NCBI GenBank assembly: GCA_031287285.1
Contig: JAITTC010000062.1
Coordinates: 1 to 5,163 of the forward strand
Origin: Christensenellaceae bacterium
Lineage (GTDB): Bacteria; Bacillota; Clostridia; Christensenellales; UBA1750
Direction of reading: 5' to 3'
DNA length: 5,163 nt
Shown here: in pieces, positions 4,461-5,163 of the stretch
Position numbering within the stretch: position 1 is the first letter of the stretch
Layout of the letters: each line of letters begins with the position of its first letter
Notes under the pieces: generated by a model
The model's database searches: none
Seen by the model: only the letters and a program-made list of their open reading frames with translations
What the model was told of the DNA's origin: nothing
Program-made: the position numbers and the translations under genes

Positions 4461-5163
4461 TGAATGGCATGGCCCTGCGCCGCGCCCTACTAGAAAAGGA
4501 GTACGGCTTTTTAAACCAGCAGCAAAGGCAGGCGGTCTTTCAAATCGAGGGGCCGCTGCTCGTTCTGGCTGGCGCGGGCTCTGGGAAGACCTCGGTGCTC
4601 ACGAACCGCATCGCCTACATGCTCAGGTACGGCAACGCCTACCATGCAGAGGCTGACCCAGACTTTTCGCCGGAGCAGCTTCAGCATCTAGAGAGCTGCC
4701 TGCAGGCAGGCCTCGACGAACAGGCAAGGGCCCTGATCGCCGAAAGGCCGGTTTCGCCCTATGAGGTGCTCGCGATCACCTTCACGAACAAGGCGGCGCG
4801 CGAAATGCGCGAAAGGCTCGAGCGCCTGGCGGGCGAGGGGGCATCCAAGGTCTGGGTTTCGACCTTCCACTCGGCCTGCTGCCGGATTTTGCGGCGCGAC
4901 ATCGAAAAAATAGGCTATTCGCGCAGCTTTACGATCTATGACGACGAGGACCAGCTCGGCGTGATCAAAGAAAGCCTGAAGGCGCTGAACCTTTCAGACA
5001 AGGACTTTGCCCCGCGCGAGATTCGATCGAGGATCTCTGGCGCAAAGACCCTGATGCAGACCCCGCAGGAGTTCATGCAGGCGGCAGACGACTTCAGGGG
5101 CCGCAAGATCGCCGAGGTCTACGCTGCCTATGAAGAAAGGCTGCAGAAGATTAACGCGCTCGA
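4460..5163 (+). CDS. pcrA: UvrD/PcrA-type ATP-dependent 3'-5' DNA helicase, 3' end outside window
   Basis: The first 234 residues of a superfamily 1A helicase, open to the right edge; a complete PcrA is about 700-800 residues. Family motifs appear in order: the Q-motif region LNQQQRQAV (residues 18-26), Walker A GAGSGKT (38-44), motif Ia ITFTNKAAREM (106-116) and motif Ib STFHSACCRIL (134-144). FTIYDDEDQ (157-165) begins the 1B region. PcrA/UvrD enzymes unwind DNA in nucleotide excision repair, replication restart and plasmid replication. Between motif I and Ia, residues about 56-97 (RYGNAYHAEADPDFSPEQLQ onward) make this segment nearly 40 residues longer than in the Bacillus enzyme as I recall it. 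The start could be 4457, 4460 or 4469; 4460 best fits the ribosome site. It is co-transcribed with yerC. The symbol pcrA rests on context and motifs; a UvrD paralogue cannot be excluded because most of the gene is missing. Confidence 0.88.
   Translation, partial: MNGMALRRALLEKEYGFLNQQQRQAVFQIEGPLLVLAGAGSGKTSVLTNRIAYMLRYGNAYHAEADPDFSPEQLQHLESCLQAGLDEQARALIAERPVSPYEVLAITFTNKAAREMRERLERLAGEGASKVWVSTFHSACCRILRRDIEKIGYSRSFTIYDDEDQLGVIKESLKALNLSDKDFAPREIRSRISGAKTLMQTPQEFMQAADDFRGRKIAEVYAAYEERLQKINAL

Noticed and set aside
4321..4656. Plus-strand open frame spanning the yerC-helicase junction
   Set aside because: It crosses two well-supported genes in another frame and its Arg/Ala/Gly-rich product resembles an out-of-frame translation.
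4696..4709. 14-nt palindrome CTGCCTGCAGGCAG in the helicase gene
   Set aside because: A 7-bp arm is expected by chance at this scale and composition, and it lies in coding sequence.
1..5163. CRISPR array, tRNA, rRNA, insertion sequence, phage or defence genes
   Set aside because: No regularly spaced direct repeats, cloverleaf, transposase or known defence motif was seen on either strand; intergenic space is short and accounted for.

Overview
The window looks like chromosomal DNA from a GC-rich anaerobic member of the Firmicutes, most likely Clostridia. Three things point there: strong AAGGAGG-type ribosome binding sites, a yerC-type gene directly upstream of a UvrD/PcrA helicase (a gene order I recall from Bacillus subtilis and other Firmicutes), and two low-potential redox proteins (a DUF362 dicluster ferredoxin and a probable iron-sulfur flavoprotein). 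The exact genus cannot be read from the sequence.

Layout. Positions 1-1163 hold the 3' part of an enolase-superfamily (mandelate racemase / muconate lactonizing enzyme) gene. It is followed at 1255-2088 by a complete short-chain dehydrogenase/reductase. These two read as the tail of a sugar-acid or related hydroxy-acid catabolic operon. After an unusual perfect 14-bp inverted repeat (2111-2144) comes a DUF362 protein with two [4Fe-4S] motifs (2185-3291). A strong bidirectional terminator (about 3318-3357) separates it from a convergent flavodoxin-fold FMN protein on the minus strand (3361-3972). A 173-bp divergent promoter region (3973-4145) then feeds that flavoprotein leftwards and a yerC-pcrA pair rightwards. 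yerC (4146-4460) is a small TrpR-related helix-turn-helix protein. The helicase overlaps its stop codon and runs off the right edge.

How the genes fit together. The left third is accessory carbon metabolism: a probable dehydratase plus an NAD(P)-dependent oxidoreductase. The middle holds two redox proteins of unknown partner, converging on a shared terminator. The right end is a housekeeping DNA-repair/regulator module. I see no CRISPR array, tRNA, rRNA, insertion sequence, phage gene or defence system, and no clear evidence of a previously undescribed system. The items most worth a second look are the polarity-reversed hairpin at 2111-2144, the inverted repeat between the divergent promoters, the unassigned enolase-superfamily enzyme, and the insertion between motifs I and Ia of the helicase.
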